In this document: one piece after another, positions 12,820-21,263 of the stretch
Layout: each line of letters begins with the position of its first letter
Position numbering within the stretch: position 1 is the first letter of the stretch
Source: Thauera sp.
Lineage (GTDB): Bacteria > Pseudomonadota > Gammaproteobacteria > Burkholderiales > Rhodocyclaceae
Length of the DNA stretch: 64,000 nt
Direction: 5' to 3'
Assembly: GCA_024235615.1 (NCBI GenBank)
Contig: JACKMB010000002.1
Coordinates: forward strand, 344,321 to 408,320
Position numbers and translations under genes: made by a program
Notes under the pieces: model-generated
Seen by the model: only the letters and a program-made list of their open reading frames with translations
The model's database searches: none
What the model was told of the DNA's origin: nothing

Positions 12820-13665
12820 ATGCTCAGTTATCGTCACGCCTTTCACGCCGGCAACCACGCCGACGTCCTCAAGCACCTCGTCCTGATCGAACTGCTCGAC
12901 TACTACGGCCGCAAGGACAAGCCGTGGTACTACATCGACACCCATGCGGGGGGCGGCTGCTACGCGCTCGACAGCGAGCAGGCGGGGAAGACGGCCGAGG
13001 CGGCGGACGGCATCGGACGGCTGTGGGGGCGCGAGGACCTGCCGCCGGCGGTCGCGAGCTATGTCGAGGCGGTGAGGCAGTTCAACCCGCAGGGTCGGCT
13101 GCTGTTCTACCCGGGCTCGCCGGCGCTCGCGATGACGCGGGCGCGCGTCCAGGACCGCCTGCGCCTGTTCGAGCTGCACCCGGCCGACTTCGAATCCCTG
13201 CAGCGCACCTTCGCGAGCGAGCAGGAGCGCGTGCAGGTGCGCCGCGCCGACGGCTTCGCCGCGCTCAAGAGCCTGCTGCCTCCGCCCTCCCGGCGCGCGG
13301 TGGTGCTGATCGACCCGCCCTACGAGGTCAAGGACGACTACCGCCGCGTGGTGGATACCATGCGCGACGCGATGCGGCGCTTCCCCACCGGCACCTACGT
13401 GGTGTGGTACCCGATGCTTGCCCGCACGGAGGCGCGCCAGCTTCCCGAGCGCCTCGCCGAGCTCGGCGCCGAGAGCTGGCTGGACGTGCGCCTGGCGGTT
13501 CGCGACGCGCCGCGCGACGGCATCGGCATGTTCGGCAGCGGGCTCTACGTGATCAATCCGCCCTGGGTGCTGCCACAGCGCCTCGAGGCGGCGCTGCCCT
13601 GGCTGGTCGAGCGCCTCGGTGTCGATGGCGGCGCCGGCTTCGACCTCGAGCATCACATCGAATGA
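12820..13665 (+). CDS. rlmJ: 23S rRNA (adenine-2030-N6) methyltransferase
   Basis: A 281-residue SAM-dependent methyltransferase that modifies A2030 of 23S rRNA. It begins MLSYRHAFHAGNHADVLKH, the conserved RlmJ opening, followed by the SAM-binding YIDTHAGGGCY (about residue 40) and the catalytic DPPYEVK motif near residue 165. The length matches E. coli RlmJ. Its TGA overlaps the ATG of the MazG-like gene (ATGA), indicating coupled translation. Divergent from the gamma-carbonic-anhydrase-like gene across 186 nt. Confidence 0.95.
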   Translation: MLSYRHAFHAGNHADVLKHLVLIELLDYYGRKDKPWYYIDTHAGGGCYALDSEQAGKTAEAADGIGRLWGREDLPPAVASYVEAVRQFNPQGRLLFYPGSPALAMTRARVQDRLRLFELHPADFESLQRTFASEQERVQVRRADGFAALKSLLPPPSRRAVVLIDPPYEVKDDYRRVVDTMRDAMRRFPTGTYVVWYPMLARTEARQLPERLAELGAESWLDVRLAVRDAPRDGIGMFGSGLYVINPPWVLPQRLEAALPWLVERLGVDGGAGFDLEHHIE

Positions 13666-14087
13666 ACCCGTCCGGCGACATCGCAGGCGAGGGCGCAGCG
13701 GCCGCGCAGGAGGCCGCCCCGGGCGCGACCGGCGCGCCGTCCGACGCGCTCCACGAGCTGCGCGACGCGATGCGGCAGTTCGCCGCCGAGCGCGCGTGGG
13801 AGCCCTTTCACACCCCCAAGAACCTCGCGATGGCGCTCGCCGGGGAGGCGGGCGAGGTCATCGAGCACTTCCAGTGGCTCACCGCCGAGCAGTCGATGGC
13901 GCTGCCGCCCGCGAGCCGCGAGGAGGTCGCCTTCGAGCTCGCCGACGTGCTGCTTTACCTGGTGCGGCTGGGCGACGTGCTCGGGATCGATCTCGCCGAT
14001 GCGGCGCGGCGCAAGATGGTGCTCGACGCGCAGCGCTATCCGGTCGAGCGCGCCCGCGGCCGCGCGGACAAGCACGACCGCCTGTAG
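13662..14087 (+). CDS. MazG-like nucleotide pyrophosphohydrolase
   Basis: A 141-residue protein of the all-alpha NTP pyrophosphatase superfamily (RS21-C6/dCTPase-like). The metal-binding core is seen as LAGEAGEVIEHFQW (ExxE type) near residue 67 and ELADVLLYLVRLGD (ExxD) near 93. An Ala/Gly-rich N-terminal 25 residues look disordered. These enzymes hydrolyse non-canonical or excess dNTPs to monophosphates, cleaning the nucleotide pool. It is translationally coupled to rlmJ by a 4-nt overlap. Substrate choice is not readable. Confidence 0.88.
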   Translation: MNPSGDIAGEGAAAAQEAAPGATGAPSDALHELRDAMRQFAAERAWEPFHTPKNLAMALAGEAGEVIEHFQWLTAEQSMALPPASREEVAFELADVLLYLVRLGDVLGIDLADAARRKMVLDAQRYPVERARGRADKHDRL

Positions 14088-14183
14088 GCGAGTGCCACGC
14101 CGCCTCTTCGGGACTTCATTCACGTTGGGCCGCGGCAAGATTTCTGAAACAATACGGGCTTTCCTGTAACACGGACTTTCATC

Positions 14184-15764
14184 GTGGATCTGCAGCACAT
14201 CAGCGACATCGAGAGGGCGGCGCACCAGGGCCGGGGCGAGGTCTTCCGCCTCGGCATGGGCGTGCTCTTCATCGTCGGGGTCATGTTCTACTCGGCGCTC
14301 AGCGGCTCCGGGGAGGGCAACCTGACCCTGGTCATGGCGGCGATGATCGGCGGCTACATGGCGATGAACATCGGCGCCAACGACGTCGCCAACAACGTGG
14401 GTCCGGCGGTGGGCTCCAAGGCGCTGACACTCGCGGGTGCGCTCGTCATCGCGGCAATCTTCGAGGCTGCCGGCGCGCTCATCGCCGGTGGCGAGGTCAT
14501 CGGCACCATCCGCAGCGGCATCATCGACCCCGACCTCATCAAGGACTCCGACACCTTCGTGTGGATCATGCTGGCGGCGCTGCTCGCCGGCGCGCTGTGG
14601 CTGAACCTGGCGACCGCGGTCGGCGCGCCGGTGTCGACCACGCACTCGATCGTCGGCGCGGTGCTGGGTGCCGGCATGGCTGCCGCCGGCCCGGCCATCG
14701 TCGACTGGTCCACCATGGGCAACATCGCGGCGAGCTGGGTGATCTCGCCGGTGCTCGGCGGCATCTTCGCCGCCGCCTTCCTGTATCTGGTCAAGCGCAG
14801 CATCACCTACCAGGTGGACATGGCCGCGGCCGCACGCCGCACCGTCCCGCTGCTGGTCGGGCTGATGGCGTGGACCTTCGCCAGCTACCTGATCCTGAAG
14901 GGGCTCAACCGTGTCTGGAAGGTGGATTTCCTGTCGGCCATGGTGTACGGCGCCGTGGTCGGCGCGCTGGTGTTCGTCGTGGTGCGCAAGGTCCTGCACG
15001 GCAACGGCGGTATCGTCGCCAACACCAAGGCGAGCGTGAATCGGCTCTTCACCGTTCCGCTGATCTTCGCCGCGGCGCTGCTCAGCTTCGCCCACGGCTC
15101 CAACGACGTCGCCAACGCCGTCGGTCCGCTCGCCGCGATCGTCGATGTGGTCAGCTCCGGTGGCGTGGTGCACAAGGACGCGACCATCCCCACCTGGGTC
15201 ATGATGGTGGGCGCGATCGGCATCTCGCTCGGGCTGGCGCTGTTCGGGCCCAAGGTGATCCGCACGGTCGGCTCCGAGATCACCGAGCTCGACCAGATGC
15301 GCGCCTACTGCATCGCGATGGCCGCGACCCTGACCGTGATCGTCGCCAGCCAGCTCGGCCTGCCGGTGAGCTCCACCCACATTGCGGTGGGCGGGGTGTT
15401 CGGGGTGGGCTTCCTGCGCGAGTACCTCAAGAGCAACTACGACCGCATGGTGGCCGAGATCAAGGCCCATCACCCCGAAGGCGACCTCGCCGCGATCGAG
15501 GCCTTCATCGCGCGCTTCGAGAAGGCCTCCATCGAGGAGAAGGGGCAGATGCTCGCCGACCTCAAGGAGCGCTCGAAGAACGCGGACGACCCGGCGCACT
15601 TCTCCAAGGGCGAGCGCAAGGGCCTCAAGAAGGTCTATCGCCGCGAGCTGGTCAAGCGCTCGCAGCTGATGCGCATCGCCGCCGCCTGGGTCATCACCGT
15701 GCCGGCTTCGGCGCTGATGGCCGCGGTGCTGTTCTTCATGATCCGCGGGATGATGCTGCCCTGA
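14184..15764 (+). CDS. PiT-family inorganic phosphate transporter
   Basis: A 526-residue multi-spanning inner-membrane symporter for metal-phosphate complexes. The two inverted PiT signatures are present: NIGANDVANNVGPAVGS near residue 63 and HGSNDVANAVGPLAA near residue 304, each in a hydrophobic block. A charged cytoplasmic segment (about residues 420-490, many Glu and Lys) precedes the last membrane helix, an arrangement known from bacterial PitA-like proteins with an extended loop. Translation appears to start at a GTG; no ATG fits before the first helix. It has its own upstream 96-nt gap and is followed 31 nt later by a DUF3301 gene. No PhoU or Pho-box was recognised nearby. Confidence 0.92.
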   Translation: MDLQHISDIERAAHQGRGEVFRLGMGVLFIVGVMFYSALSGSGEGNLTLVMAAMIGGYMAMNIGANDVANNVGPAVGSKALTLAGALVIAAIFEAAGALIAGGEVIGTIRSGIIDPDLIKDSDTFVWIMLAALLAGALWLNLATAVGAPVSTTHSIVGAVLGAGMAAAGPAIVDWSTMGNIAASWVISPVLGGIFAAAFLYLVKRSITYQVDMAAAARRTVPLLVGLMAWTFASYLILKGLNRVWKVDFLSAMVYGAVVGALVFVVVRKVLHGNGGIVANTKASVNRLFTVPLIFAAALLSFAHGSNDVANAVGPLAAIVDVVSSGGVVHKDATIPTWVMMVGAIGISLGLALFGPKVIRTVGSEITELDQMRAYCIAMAATLTVIVASQLGLPVSSTHIAVGGVFGVGFLREYLKSNYDRMVAEIKAHHPEGDLAAIEAFIARFEKASIEEKGQMLADLKERSKNADDPAHFSKGERKGLKKVYRRELVKRSQLMRIAAAWVITVPASALMAAVLFFMIRGMMLP

Positions 15765-15795
15765 GCGACGCGTGCGCGATCCCGGAGGCCGTGGC

Positions 15796-16155
15796 ATGAG
15801 CTTCGTCGAGCTGCTCGGCTTCCTCGCGCTCGGCGCGATCGTGTGGTACTGGTTCGACAGCCTCAAGGCGCGCGAGATCGGCGTCGACGCCGCGCGCCGC
15901 GCCTGCGCGCGCGAGGGCGTGCAGTTCCTCGACGAGACCGTGGTGGGGCAGGGGCTGCGCCTGGCGCGCGACGACGACGGCCGCGTGGTGCTGCGGCGCG
16001 GCTACGCCTTCGAGTACTCGGTGGGCGGCGACGACCGCAACGCGGGCAGCGTCGTGCTGGAAGGCCGCGAGGTGGTGCTGGTGGATGTCTCCGCGCACCG
16101 GCTCGCGCGCCGCGCGGTGGTCATCGAGCTGCACCCGCGCGATCCGTCGGCCTAG
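15796..16155 (+). CDS. DUF3301-family membrane-anchored protein
   Basis: A 119-residue protein with one N-terminal membrane helix (about residues 3-20, FVELLGFLALGAIVWYWFDS) and a soluble domain with the family-typical sequence AREIGVDAARRACAREGVQFLDETV, LRRGYAFEYSVGGDDRNAGSVVLEG. The family is widespread in beta- and gammaproteobacteria with no assigned function. GGAGG lies 8 nt before the ATG. Its TAG overlaps the stop of the convergent folE gene by two bases. No function can be assigned. Confidence 0.82.
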   Translation: MSFVELLGFLALGAIVWYWFDSLKAREIGVDAARRACAREGVQFLDETVVGQGLRLARDDDGRVVLRRGYAFEYSVGGDDRNAGSVVLEGREVVLVDVSAHRLARRAVVIELHPRDPSA

Positions 16156-16805
16156 CGCCGGCGCTCCTCGATCGCGCGCAGGAACTCGCTGCGCGCCTGC
16201 TCCGAGCGTTCGAACTCGCCAGCGAAGGCCTGCGTGATGACGCGCTCGTCGCCGCGGCGGTCCTCGCCGAGCAGCAGGCAGAGCTGCTCGGCCTCGATCA
16301 CGCAAGCCGCGCCGGCAGCGTGGCCGTGGTGCATCAGCGCGTCGGCGATGTCGCGCGTCATCCATTCCTGGTAGGTGAAGCGGTGGCCGATCACGTCCAC
16401 CAGGCGCGCGATGCGCCCGAAGCCGTGCAGGCGCCCGCCGGGCAGGTAGGCGACATGGGCGACTCCGCGGAAGGGCACGAGGTGGTGCGGGCACACCCCA
16501 TGCACCGCGATGCCGCGGATCACCACCATGTCGCGGCGCGCGTCCTCGAAGCCGTCGCCGAGCACCTCGGCGGGGTCGAGTTCGTAGCCGCCGAGCAGCC
16601 GGCGCTGCCAGAGCTCGCGCACGCGCTGCGCGGTGCGGCCGGTGTGGGCGTTGTCGCTGGCGATGCCGCAGGCACGCAGCAGGTCGCCGACGGCCTTCTC
16701 GAAGGCGGGCGCGTCGAAGGCGCCGCGGCGCGGAATGCCGACGCCGTCGGGGCGGGGAGCGTGGGGGTGGTCGTGACCGCAGGGGTCGTGCGCGGGAGGG
16801 CTCAT
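16152..16805 (-). CDS. folE: GTP cyclohydrolase I, divergent active-site variant
   Basis: A 217-residue enzyme of the GTP cyclohydrolase I family, which opens the GTP ring to give dihydroneopterin triphosphate for folate and pterin synthesis. The zinc and catalytic motif VCPHHLVPF (Cys and two His) and VAYLPGGRLHGFGRIARLVD are conserved. The C-terminal zinc cysteine occurs as EAEQLCLLLG, where typical enzymes have a His two residues before the Cys and an RG two or three residues after it; here the His is Gln. A His-rich N-terminal extension (CGHDHPHAP) is also present. Family membership is clear; full activity is less certain. It lies 59 nt downstream of the kinase-like gene. Confidence 0.85.
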   Translation of the reverse strand: MSPPAHDPCGHDHPHAPRPDGVGIPRRGAFDAPAFEKAVGDLLRACGIASDNAHTGRTAQRVRELWQRRLLGGYELDPAEVLGDGFEDARRDMVVIRGIAVHGVCPHHLVPFRGVAHVAYLPGGRLHGFGRIARLVDVIGHRFTYQEWMTRDIADALMHHGHAAGAACVIEAEQLCLLLGEDRRGDERVITQAFAGEFERSEQARSEFLRAIEERRR

Positions 16806-16864
16806 GGCGGCGTCCGGTGCGGTGCGCTGCGGCACCCGAACCGGCATGATACCCGCAAGCCCGC

Positions 16865-17461
16865 TCAGGCGATGAACACCGGGTCCGAGAACACCAGCGT
16901 GCCGTCGGCGCGCATCATCAGATTGTTGGCGTTGAGGATGTCGGGCAGGACCTGGTATTCCTCGACGAAGTCGGACAGGGCGCGCAGGGCTTCCTGCAGG
17001 CTGTCGCCGATCTTGAGCGGGTCGACCGTGAGGTGATAGAGCGCGATCCGCCCCATGTCGGCGCCGAGCCGGCTCCACTGCGCGCACGCCGACCAGTAGC
17101 ACTCGATCAGGCGGCGGGAGAGTTCGGCCGCAGGCGAGCCCTCGACGAGCGGATAGAGGCGCTCCATCTCGATGAGATGGAAGGGGTAGCCCGACTGCGC
17201 GCGGCCGATCACGCCATGGTCCGCGTAAACGATCGGGAAGTGCGGCCCGCGCGGGCGGTCTTCTGCGGTGTAGAGGAAATAGTCGGCCGGGGAGCTGACG
17301 ACCTTGTAGACCCGCTCCCCGTCGCCCTTGTCGATCACGATCGAGTACTCGCCGCGGCCGATCTCCTTCTTGCCGTCGAGCAGCGCATGCGAGGGCACGG
17401 GGTCGGGCAGCAGGATGGCCTGCCGGCCGAGCATCGCACGTGCCGCGTCCATGTCGATCAT
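16865..17461 (-). CDS. Small protein with kinase-like motifs, function unknown
   Basis: A 198-residue protein I do not recognise as a named family. It has the order of landmarks of a protein-kinase-like fold in miniature: a glycine-rich loop IGRGEYSIV (about residue 35), a candidate ATP-binding lysine in RVYKVV (about 53), and near the C-terminus LPDILNANNLMMRADGTLVFSDPVF, resembling a catalytic loop Asp/Asn followed by a DP-type metal-binding motif in place of DFG. No membrane segment or signal peptide. It starts 14 nt after the fabI stop, so it is probably co-transcribed with fabI and perhaps folE. The kinase idea is inference from motif spacing only; a nucleotide-binding pseudokinase is equally possible. 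Confidence 0.75.
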   Translation of the reverse strand: MIDMDAARAMLGRQAILLPDPVPSHALLDGKKEIGRGEYSIVIDKGDGERVYKVVSSPADYFLYTAEDRPRGPHFPIVYADHGVIGRAQSGYPFHLIEMERLYPLVEGSPAAELSRRLIECYWSACAQWSRLGADMGRIALYHLTVDPLKIGDSLQEALRALSDFVEEYQVLPDILNANNLMMRADGTLVFSDPVFIA

Positions 17462-17475
17462 GATGCCCCCGGGCC

Positions 17476-18255
17476 TTACGCCATGATGTTGTAGCCGGCG
17501 TCCACGAAATGCACACCGCCGCTGACCAGGCGGCCGGCGTCCGAGACCAGGAAGGCGGTCAGCGCGCCGATGTCCTCGGGCGTGACCAGGGCGTGCATCG
17601 GCGAGCGCTCGACCGCGGCCGCCATGAGGCCGTCGAAGCCGGCGATGCCCGATGCGGCGCGCGTCATCAGCGGGCCGGGAGAGACCGCATTGACGCGGAT
17701 GCCCTTGGCGCCGAGCTCGGCCGCCATGTAGCGCGTGGCGGCCTCCAGCGCCGCCTTGCACAGGCCCATCACGCCGTAGTTGGGGATGACCTTCTCCGAG
17801 CCGAGGTAGGTCATCGTCACCAGGGCGCCGCCACCGGCCTTCTCGAGCAGGGGTTCGGCCTTCTTGGCCAGGCGCACGAAGGAGTGGGTGGACACGTCCA
17901 TGGCGAGCGCGAAGCCGTCGGCCGAGGTATCGACCACGCGGCCGTGCAGGTCGTCGCGCTTGGCGAAGGCCATGCTGTGGATGGCGAAGTCGAGCTTGCC
18001 GTGGCGCGCCTCGATCGCGGCGAAGGTGGCGTCCATGGTCTCGGGGCGGGTGACGTCGAGCAGGAACACGTCCTCCACGCCGAGGCGGTGGATCACCGGC
18101 TCGATGAAGGCGCGCGTCTTCTCGTTCTGGTAGGTGATGATCAGCTTCGCGCCGGCCTGGGCGCAGGCCTCGGCGACGCCGGTGGAGATCGACTTCTCGT
18201 TGGCGATGCCGGTGATGAGGCCGACCTTGCCCTCGAGGTTGATGATGGGGGTCAT
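17476..18255 (-). CDS. fabI: Enoyl-ACP reductase (NADH), FabI type
   Basis: A 259-residue short-chain-dehydrogenase-fold enzyme reducing trans-2-enoyl-ACP in each round of fatty-acid elongation; the target class of triclosan. Signs are the nucleotide-binding LITGIANEKSIS typical of FabI, and the active-site run TYLGSEKVIPNYGVMGLCKA with the Tyr-x6-type tyrosine and lysine. Length is standard. The gene is first in a minus-strand group (fabI, kinase-like gene, folE) and diverges from the HAD gene over a 187-nt gap that should contain both promoters. Confidence 0.97.
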   Translation of the reverse strand: MTPIINLEGKVGLITGIANEKSISTGVAEACAQAGAKLIITYQNEKTRAFIEPVIHRLGVEDVFLLDVTRPETMDATFAAIEARHGKLDFAIHSMAFAKRDDLHGRVVDTSADGFALAMDVSTHSFVRLAKKAEPLLEKAGGGALVTMTYLGSEKVIPNYGVMGLCKAALEAATRYMAAELGAKGIRVNAVSPGPLMTRAASGIAGFDGLMAAAVERSPMHALVTPEDIGALTAFLVSDAGRLVSGGVHFVDAGYNIMA

Positions 18256-18442
18256 GACGGATTCCTGTTCGCGGGTTGATGTTGTTGCGGCGCAACAGCG
18301 GCAAGCATAAGCCGCGCTTTGCGACGGAAATGTGATGGTTCGTGAAATCGGATACGCAGCGGTATCGGTGCCGGTACAGTATATTGCGCATTGCAGCATC
18401 CACAAACCGCCGGCAGCGGCCTTGTTCGCCGGAGCAGGAAAC

Positions 18443-18952
18443 ATGACACGAAACGCATACATCTTCATGGACTTCGACGGCGTCACCCATCCCTGGGGCG
18501 AGGTCGAGGATTTCCGTTGCCTTCCGCATATCGAGGCGGTGGTGCGGGAGTTCCCCGAGGCGCGCATCGTGATCGCCTCCGACTGGCGCATGCTGTTCTC
18601 GCTGCCCAAGCTGGTCGCCCGCTTCTCCGAGGACATCCGCCCGCAGATCGCCGGCGCCACGCCGCACCTGCTGCCCAAGACCGGTGCCGAGCTGCACGGC
18701 CTGCGCGAGCGCGAGGCCATGGCCTGGCTGCGCCAGCACGGCGCCGACCCGGCCGAGGCGGCGTGGTGCGCGATCGACGATGCGCCGGGCAACTGGCTGT
18801 CGCGCTCGCGCCTCGTGCTGACCGACTTCAAGCGCGGCTTCACCGCCGAGGATGCGGTCGCGCTGCGCCGCATGCTGCAGGGCTTCCGCGACGGCGTGCG
18901 CAACCAGGTCGGGCAGGTCGTGCATTCGCTATGGGCGCGCGACAGCGCCTGA
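18443..18952 (+). CDS. HAD-like domain protein (RNA-repair-associated HAD type)
   Basis: A 169-residue protein whose N-terminus, IFMDFDGVTHPWG, is a HAD-superfamily motif I with both aspartates. Further on are IVIASDWR (motif II-like Ser/Asp region) and WCAIDDAP (motif IV aspartates), the pattern of small HAD domains sometimes joined to RNA-repair proteins. Phosphatase or phosphotransferase activity is expected from the family, but the substrate is unknown. GGAGCAGGAA precedes the ATG. A gene of unknown function follows after 14 nt, then yaeQ. Confidence 0.8.
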   Translation: MTRNAYIFMDFDGVTHPWGEVEDFRCLPHIEAVVREFPEARIVIASDWRMLFSLPKLVARFSEDIRPQIAGATPHLLPKTGAELHGLREREAMAWLRQHGADPAEAAWCAIDDAPGNWLSRSRLVLTDFKRGFTAEDAVALRRMLQGFRDGVRNQVGQVVHSLWARDSA

Positions 18953-18966
18953 TCCGGGGAGACACC

Positions 18967-19737
18967 ATGAATCCGGCCGAGCAGACCCTGCCGCCCGACC
19001 CGCTCGCGCGCCATGTCGACCTCGCGACCCAGCGCCAGGCGGCGCGCCTGGCCGAAGAGAGCTTCGCGCGCCTGTTCCGGCTCAGCGTCGCCGAGGGCGA
19101 CGCTGCGCGGCTGAAGGGTGTGGAGCAGCTGCGCGTCGACCTCGCCGACTGGGTGGCCGCCGCGGCCGACGCCGAGGCGCAGGCCTTGCGCCTGGCCTTG
19201 GTCCTCGCCGGCTTGGACCAGTGGGGGCTGGCGTGGAGCCGCGCCTTCGGCCTGGTGGCGATCCCCGCGCTCACCGAGCTCATCGGTGCGCTGCGCACCG
19301 GCCTCGACGAGGCCGCCGAGGCGCGCTTCCTGCGCCACTTCGAGGGCATCGCCGCGGCCGAGGAGAACGCCATCGACTTCAAGGTCGAGCTGCGCCGCGG
19401 CCTGCACCTGGCGCTGTGGCACGCCTCGATCGCCACCGGACACCGTGACGAGGCCCTGCGTCTCGCCGCCGAGCTGGGCAGCCAGTTGCTCGCGCTCACC
19501 CGCAGCATGCCGGTGGCGGGCTGGCGGCTGGTGGCCGACGCGCTCGCCTTCATCCAGATCCGCTGCCTGGCCGAAGGCCTCGCCGCCGAGGGCGTGGCGC
19601 AGGAGGCGACGCAGGCCTTGTTCGGTGCGCTCGCCCGCGAGCTGCCGGCGCCGCAGCGCGACCTCGTGATGGCGCACTCCGCGCGTGCGGTGATGGCTTG
19701 GCAGCAGGCCGGCCGCGCCTCGCAGCAGGTGCACTGA
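18967..19737 (+). CDS. Uncharacterised helical protein upstream of yaeQ
   Basis: A 256-residue protein I do not recognise. It is rich in Ala, Leu, Glu and Arg and predicted by composition to be nearly all helical, without signal peptide, membrane span, cysteine motif or obvious catalytic signature. Its stop overlaps the yaeQ start (TGATG), so it is translated together with yaeQ, and it starts 14 nt after the HAD gene. Codon use is like its neighbours, so no sign of recent transfer. Function unknown. Confidence 0.75.
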   Translation: MNPAEQTLPPDPLARHVDLATQRQAARLAEESFARLFRLSVAEGDAARLKGVEQLRVDLADWVAAAADAEAQALRLALVLAGLDQWGLAWSRAFGLVAIPALTELIGALRTGLDEAAEARFLRHFEGIAAAEENAIDFKVELRRGLHLALWHASIATGHRDEALRLAAELGSQLLALTRSMPVAGWRLVADALAFIQIRCLAEGLAAEGVAQEATQALFGALARELPAPQRDLVMAHSARAVMAWQQAGRASQQVH

Positions 19738-20273
19738 TGGCGCTCAAGGCCACGGTCTTCAAGGCCGACATCCAGGTCGCCGACATGGATCGGCACCACT
19801 ACGCCGACTACTCGCTCACCCTCGCGCGCCACCCCTCCGAGACCGACGAGCGCATGATGGTGCGCCTGCTCGCCTTCGCGCTCTTCGCCGATCCGGCGCT
19901 CGCCTTCGGCAAGGGCCTGTGCGCCGACGACGAGCCCGACCTGTGGCAGCGGGACCTGACCGGCGCGATCGAGCGCTGGATCGACGTCGGCCAGCCCGAC
20001 GACAAGTGGGTGCGCAAGGCCTGCGGGCGCGCGCGCGAGGTGGTGCTGCTGGCCTACGGGCGGGCGCTCGAGGTGTGGTGGAGCGGGGTGCGCGGCCGCC
20101 TCGAGCGCCACGGCAACCTGCGCGTCCTCGAACTCGAGCGCGAGGCCAGCGCCGAGCTCGGCCGCCTCGCCGAACGCACCATGCGCCTGCAGCTCACCAT
20201 CCAGGACGGCCACGTGCTGGTGACCAACGGCCGCGACACCGTGTCGCTCGAGCCGCGCAAGCTCGCCGGCTGA
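19737..20273 (+). CDS. yaeQ: YaeQ family protein
   Basis: A 178-residue protein of the YaeQ family, which has a PD-(D/E)XK nuclease-like fold. Characteristic sequence is MALKATVFKADIQVADMDRHHYADYSLTLARHPSETDERMM at the start, LCADDEPDLWQRDLTGAIERWIDVGQPDD in the middle and LQLTIQDGHVLVTNG near the end. In Salmonella and E. coli the family was linked to suppressing loss of the transcription factor RfaH, but its biochemical role is unknown. The ATG overlaps the preceding stop. It ends convergently 57 nt from the alpha/beta hydrolase gene. Confidence 0.9.
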   Translation: MALKATVFKADIQVADMDRHHYADYSLTLARHPSETDERMMVRLLAFALFADPALAFGKGLCADDEPDLWQRDLTGAIERWIDVGQPDDKWVRKACGRAREVVLLAYGRALEVWWSGVRGRLERHGNLRVLELEREASAELGRLAERTMRLQLTIQDGHVLVTNGRDTVSLEPRKLAG

Positions 20274-20330
20274 AGCGCTCGGCGGACATGGCGCGCGCCC
20301 CGCGCGCCCCGCGCGCTGCGCCCGCGCGCG

Positions 20331-21215
20331 TCAGCGCGGGCGGTCGAGCAGGAAGGCCGCCACCCTCTCCGCGGTCGCCTGCGGATGCTCCAGCATGAAG
20401 CAGTGCCCGCCCTCCACCTGCACGCATTTCACGTTGGCCTTGCCCGCCGCCCAGCGCGTGACCGAGCGCCGCGCGAAGGCGAAGGTGTCGCGTCCGTGCA
20501 GCGCGAGCACCGGGTGCTCGATGCGCTCGAGCGAGGACCACAGCCGGCGCGGGTAGGAGGCGAAGATCTCGGCTTCGCGCGTGGGCCGGCACTTGAGCTC
20601 CACGCCGCCGCCGGGGACATCGCGCAGCGCATGGTCGATGTAGGCCTGGAAGGAGTCCTCGCTCCAGCCGCGGAACACGCCGCGCCCGTGCAGGCCCGCG
20701 TGCGCGGTGGCGCGGTCCGGCCAGTGGTGGCGGCGCGTGCGCGCCTTGGCGGCGAGCTTGTTGCGCGAGGCCAGGCCGACGAGATCCGAGAGTGCCATCA
20801 TGCCGATCATCGCCGGGGTGAACAGCACCGGGTCGAGCAGCACGCCACGGCTGAAGGCCTGTGGATGATGCGCCAGCATCAGGCAGGTGAGCACGCTGCC
20901 GAAGCTGTGGCCTGCGGCATGCACCGGCACCGCGCCGAAGCGCGCCGCGTGCGCGAGCCAGGCTTCGGCGGCCATCTCGGCGGCATGGTTCCAGCCGCGG
21001 AAGCGACTGCCGTGGTCGCTGTCGCCGTGGCCTTGCACGTCCGACAGGAAGAGGTCGAAATGCTCGCTCAGGTGGCGGAGCATCGGCGCATAGGTCAGCG
21101 AGCTCAGCCCGTTCCCATGCAGGAAATGCAGCACCGGGCGGCCGCTCGGCGGGCTGTGGTGGCCGCGCAGCGTGAAGCCGGCGGTGGTGTGGTGAGTCCA
21201 GCTTTGCAGCTTCAT
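20331..21215 (-). CDS. Alpha/beta-fold hydrolase
   Basis: A 294-residue serine hydrolase of the alpha/beta superfamily. The oxyanion region FLHGNG (about residue 32), the nucleophile elbow AGHSFGS (Ser near 104), the acidic residue in LALHGRDTF and the histidine in VEGGHCFMLEHP complete the triad. A cap insertion lies about residues 130-220. No signal peptide, so cytoplasmic. Its substrate cannot be told. It starts 48 nt downstream of the large GGDEF-EAL gene on the same strand, so the two might share a transcript. Confidence 0.9.
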   Translation of the reverse strand: MKLQSWTHHTTAGFTLRGHHSPPSGRPVLHFLHGNGLSSLTYAPMLRHLSEHFDLFLSDVQGHGDSDHGSRFRGWNHAAEMAAEAWLAHAARFGAVPVHAAGHSFGSVLTCLMLAHHPQAFSRGVLLDPVLFTPAMIGMMALSDLVGLASRNKLAAKARTRRHHWPDRATAHAGLHGRGVFRGWSEDSFQAYIDHALRDVPGGGVELKCRPTREAEIFASYPRRLWSSLERIEHPVLALHGRDTFAFARRSVTRWAAGKANVKCVQVEGGHCFMLEHPQATAERVAAFLLDRPR

Positions 21216-21263
21216 GATTCGGCATCAACCACGCGCGCAGCAGTGGCGGTGGCGGGTTTCGGG

